Part shown: one piece after another, positions 61,762 through 64,000 of the stretch | How positions within the stretch are numbered: the first letter of the stretch is position 1 | How the letters are laid out: the number at the start of each line of letters is the position of its first letter | Origin: Parabacteroides sp. PH5-46 | Lineage (GTDB): Bacteria > Bacteroidota > Bacteroidia > Bacteroidales > Tannerellaceae | Reading direction: 5' to 3' | Assembly (NCBI RefSeq): GCF_029892785.1 | Contig: NZ_JARXXA010000004.1 | Location: forward strand, 186,001 to 250,000 | DNA length: 64,000 nucleotides | Notes under the pieces: generated by a model | Told to the model about the DNA's origin: nothing | Databases searched by the model: none | What the model saw: the letters and a program-made list of their open reading frames with translations, nothing else | Translations under genes and position numbers: made by a program

Positions 61762-61821
61762 GTTCTTTCTATCCGTACGGTTGTTAACAAAACCGTCCCA
61801 TTGTTTAACAATAAGGTCTTT

Positions 61822-62049
61822 TGCGTCGAAGACGTGCAACGTTGATTAACCCCATGTGCAGGCAAAGCCGTAACGTGGGGGAGGAGGAGGTATTTCTATC
61901 CCATCCCGGCCTCGGAGAGGTCGGACTATAGTGTAGTTCCCCCTAGTCCGCCCTCATCGAGGGCAGCGGAGGAGGGCTGTATCCTATCCCCCACGTTCCG
62001 GCCTATGGCCTGCACATGGGGTTAATCAACGTCATACGTCTTCGACGCA
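61822..62049. repeat. Nested 228-bp inverted repeat with structured centre
   Basis: Within the switch, arms of roughly 65 bases pair closely: TGCGTCGAAGACGT, three mismatches, a 25-base perfect block (61839-61863 with 62008-62032), a short indel, then AACGTGGGGGA. The roughly 100-base GC-rich centre contains smaller hairpins (GGACTA facing TAGTCC, CCCT facing AGGG). It could be a strong bidirectional terminator, a structured RNA or an inserted palindromic element. Confidence 0.75.
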
Positions 62050-62173
62050 GACATGCCATCCATTCAGAATGGGTATGTTTATAAGAAAGCTGTTTCTATA
62101 TACACAGAATATCCTTTTAGTTTATACACAAATAGCTGTCACACAGATGAAAATACACACCACTTTCACCGTC

Positions 62174-62196
62174 CCCCATCACTTACCAAGTGAGGG
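62174..62196 (-). repeat. Right inverted repeat of the putative switch
   Basis: Exact inverted copy of 61701-61723. It lies 101 bases before the fimbrillin ATG. The remaining leader to 62297 has no further obvious element. Confidence 0.8.
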
Positions 62197-62297
62197 AAGA
62201 GGAGAAGGCTTGTAAAAACCGGATGGATAGAGGGTTCTGCCCTCCTCCGGTTGTGATAAATGTTATATTAATTATAAACCATTGACTATTAAAACCG

Positions 62298-64000
62298 ATG
62301 AGAGAATGGAACGTTTTTCAACGTATTCTGCTGCTTAGCCTGATTTTTTTGATGCCGGGCTGTAGCAGTGATGAGACAGTGTTTTCTTCCCCTTCCGAAC
62401 AGGGGGGCGAAGGAATAGTGACCTTTACACTCCCCTTTATTCAAAAGGGAGCAGTGTCCTATGCAACGATAGCCGAAGATAGCGAAAATGCGCTTTCCGA
62501 CCTTAGTATTTATATGTTTAACAATGAATCCAAAAAGTTGGAGAAGGTGTTCCGTACGAGTAAGAGCGAAATTACGCTTGAAGGTTCGGGGGCAAACCAA
62601 ACGGCCAAGATTAACGTAACGGGCAAAACGGGTACAAAAATCTTCTACTTTGTCGGCAACGGCGAAGGACGCTCTGATGAGCTGGCAAACCTCAACGTAG
62701 GCGCCACCCTGGAATCGGACTTTATCGAGGCAATCACCGACAAACATGCCGATCCTCTGGCTACTCCGCTGCTGATGTCGGGCAAAACAACCATCACGGA
62801 AGTAGCCACCCCCGGCAATGTACCCCTGGAGTTGGAAGTGAAACTCTTCCGCCGTGTGGTACGCTTGGATATCGACAACGACCCAAAAGAGTCCAACTTC
62901 GATGTAAAGAAGATCCTGGTTTCCAATGCCAAGTTGCGCGGCTATGTGTTCGGCAGTGCTACAGCTAGCCCTGCAAAGACCATCGAGGAAGCCAACTATG
63001 ACCCTATCGAGATTTCGACTAAAACGCCGGGAACTCCCGAACGCCTGGATAGCGTCTTCTACCTCTACCCCACGACCATAGGGATCGGCACAGACAAAAC
63101 AAGGATCGCCCTGGAAGGTATCTTCAACGGTGAAACAAAGGTATACAACCTCAACATCGCCGACCTACAGATCATAGCCAACAAGCGCTACATCCTAAAA
63201 GTAAAGAAAATAGACCTGAACAAAATCGATGCAGCAATAACAGTAGTAGAGTGGGAAGAAGGAGGCGAACAGACAGCCAATCCCGAAACCGACCTGGTTA
63301 CCTTCTCAGTCATAGACCATAGCGCAGTACCTGGAATCGTAGACAAAGGCGACGACACCTACGACCTGACAGGTGTAACCGCCGCAGGCAAACTGACCTT
63401 CAAAACAACTTCTTTCAACGCAAAAGGCACGAAAGCAGAAGTAAAATACAACTACGGAAGCGAAGACACCTACAGCGATTTGAAGATAAACACTCCAACT
63501 CCTGCCTTAACCTACAGCAGCGCCTCCTACGTTCAGGAATACGAAATAGATATTCCCCAAATATCAGACACCAAGAAACCTTTGGAAATGGAGATTACCC
63601 TTCGCAACCAAGCCAACTTGGATCAAAAGAAAGTTATCACGCTGTATATAAGCCGTTATGGAGATACTAAGTTATATCCGGTAACCGTAGGCGGTATCAA
63701 CTGGGCTCCTGTGAATGTTGGGGTAAGTGGTCCGGATGCTAAAGTTACCGATCATGGTCTTTATTATCAGTGGGGAAGAACCTATATCGGCTTTACCTAC
63801 GAATCGGGAATCAATCCAACTGACGTAGTTGCTGGTCCGATGGAGGCTGAGGAAGCTAAGTCAGGCAATGGCATGAATAAGTTTATTGCAGCACCCAATG
63901 CTCCTCAGGATTGGTTAATGCCAGGACAATTAACATCCTGGACTGATCAGCTTTGTCCTCAAGGTTGGCGAATTCCTACCCAGGATGAATTTAAAGAGAT
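62298..64000 (+). CDS. Fimbrillin-like lipoprotein with FISUMP domain (3' end outside window)
   Basis: An open frame of at least 567 codons that runs off the window end. Signal LLSLIFLMPGC with the lipid cysteine at residue 22. Residues about 35-320 are fimbrillin-like beta-sandwiches (VTFTLPFIQKGAVSYATIAE, ALSDLSIYMFN, VKLFRRVVRLDIDND, VFYLYPTT), close to the minor-fimbrium and Mfa-type proteins. From about residue 470, GGINWAPVNVG, HGLYYQWGR and CPQGWRIPTQDEF form a FISUMP (Fibrobacter succinogenes major paralogous) domain. It could be a tip or accessory fimbrial subunit. Its position just past the inverted repeats suggests control by inversion. Confidence 0.82.
   Translation, partial: MREWNVFQRILLLSLIFLMPGCSSDETVFSSPSEQGGEGIVTFTLPFIQKGAVSYATIAEDSENALSDLSIYMFNNESKKLEKVFRTSKSEITLEGSGANQTAKINVTGKTGTKIFYFVGNGEGRSDELANLNVGATLESDFIEAITDKHADPLATPLLMSGKTTITEVATPGNVPLELEVKLFRRVVRLDIDNDPKESNFDVKKILVSNAKLRGYVFGSATASPAKTIEEANYDPIEISTKTPGTPERLDSVFYLYPTTIGIGTDKTRIALEGIFNGETKVYNLNIADLQIIANKRYILKVKKIDLNKIDAAITVVEWEEGGEQTANPETDLVTFSVIDHSAVPGIVDKGDDTYDLTGVTAAGKLTFKTTSFNAKGTKAEVKYNYGSEDTYSDLKINTPTPALTYSSASYVQEYEIDIPQISDTKKPLEMEITLRNQANLDQKKVITLYISRYGDTKLYPVTVGGINWAPVNVGVSGPDAKVTDHGLYYQWGRTYIGFTYESGINPTDVVAGPMEAEEAKSGNGMNKFIAAPNAPQDWLMPGQLTSWTDQLCPQGWRIPTQDEFKE

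Larger units (their letters stand above)
61701..62196. mobile_element. Putative invertible segment bounded by 23-bp inverted repeats
   Basis: A perfect 23-base sequence at 61701-61723 recurs inverted at 62174-62196, enclosing 450 bases. Each copy is itself a near-palindrome: TCACTT, GGT, AAGTGA, flanked by CCC and TGGGG, the layout expected for a tyrosine recombinase core site. The recombinase gene ends 55 bases to the left; the fimbrillin gene starts 101 bases to the right. The segment contains a minus-facing -7 box and a smaller nested inverted repeat. It would act as a promoter switch; no inversion can be seen from a single sequence. Confidence 0.65.

Noticed and set aside
61642-61839. 65-codon minus-strand open frame at the left inverted repeat
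   Set aside because: It crosses the putative recombination site and the -7 box; no ribosome-binding site and no recognisable family.

Overview
The window looks like a chromosome segment of a gut-type Bacteroidales, most likely Parabacteroides or a close relative. This is inferred from the fused lpxC-fabZ gene, TAnnTTTG-type -7 promoter boxes, a hybrid two-component regulator, fimbrillin-like and GLUG lipoproteins, a type IX secretion tail, and glycoside hydrolases typical of the group. I found no rRNA, tRNA, cas genes or complete insertion sequence.

Layout. 1-2.2 kb: zwf-pgl, the oxidative pentose phosphate branch. 2.2-4.2 kb: a GH127 lipoprotein. 4.4-12.4 kb: a housekeeping run on the minus strand, purM-prfA-pyrF and then lpxD-lpxC/fabZ-lpxA, a small hypothetical gene and miaA. 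12.5-14.2 kb: a secreted GH35 enzyme. 14.3-18.3 kb: a SWIM zinc-finger gene followed by a large helical-repeat gene. 18.3-22.2 kb: a secreted repeat protein with a type IX sorting tail, and a LysM glucosaminidase. 22.6-26.6 kb: fhs, a DoxX/TIM-barrel fusion and a rhomboid protease. 26.6-30.7 kb: a hybrid two-component system with no susC/susD pair beside it. 30.8-41.8 kb: six minus-strand genes, five fimbrillin-like or GLUG lipoproteins plus one DUF6261-type protein. 42-48.4 kb: a peptide transporter, gcvP, a metallo-hydrolase, rsmG and a DUF3298-type lipoprotein. 48.7-50.6 kb: a nitronate monooxygenase-like gene and a lysophospholipid acyltransferase. 50.5-55.7 kb: tandem DUF4858-type genes, a GH20 hexosaminidase and glyA. 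55.8-59.2 kb: a glycyl radical enzyme (probably hydroxyproline dehydratase) and its activase. 59.2-60.4 kb: repeat-rich DNA without genes. 60.4-64 kb: a tyrosine recombinase, a 496-bp segment bounded by 23-bp inverted repeats, and a fimbrillin/FISUMP lipoprotein cut by the window end.

Most interesting points. (1) The recombinase, inverted repeats and fimbrillin gene at 60.4-64 kb look like a phase-variable promoter switch. A perfect -7 box inside the segment points away from the fimbrillin gene, so the sequenced molecule may be in the OFF state. (2) Three intergenic arrays of tandem imperfect palindromes are spaced with striking regularity. One at 35.3 kb has an exact 42-bp period, and those at 22.4 and 48.5 kb have a 22-bp period. 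They are not CRISPRs and no encoded gene explains them. The 42-bp array lies directly upstream of the DUF6261-type gene and reads in frame with it as 14-codon units. (3) A palindromic element sits inside the signal-peptide region of a GLUG lipoprotein without breaking the frame.

One-carbon and glycine metabolism recurs across the window (fhs, gcvP, glyA), although the genes are not one operon. The surface side is heavy: about a dozen exported or lipid-anchored proteins, two of them polysaccharide-degrading lipoproteins.
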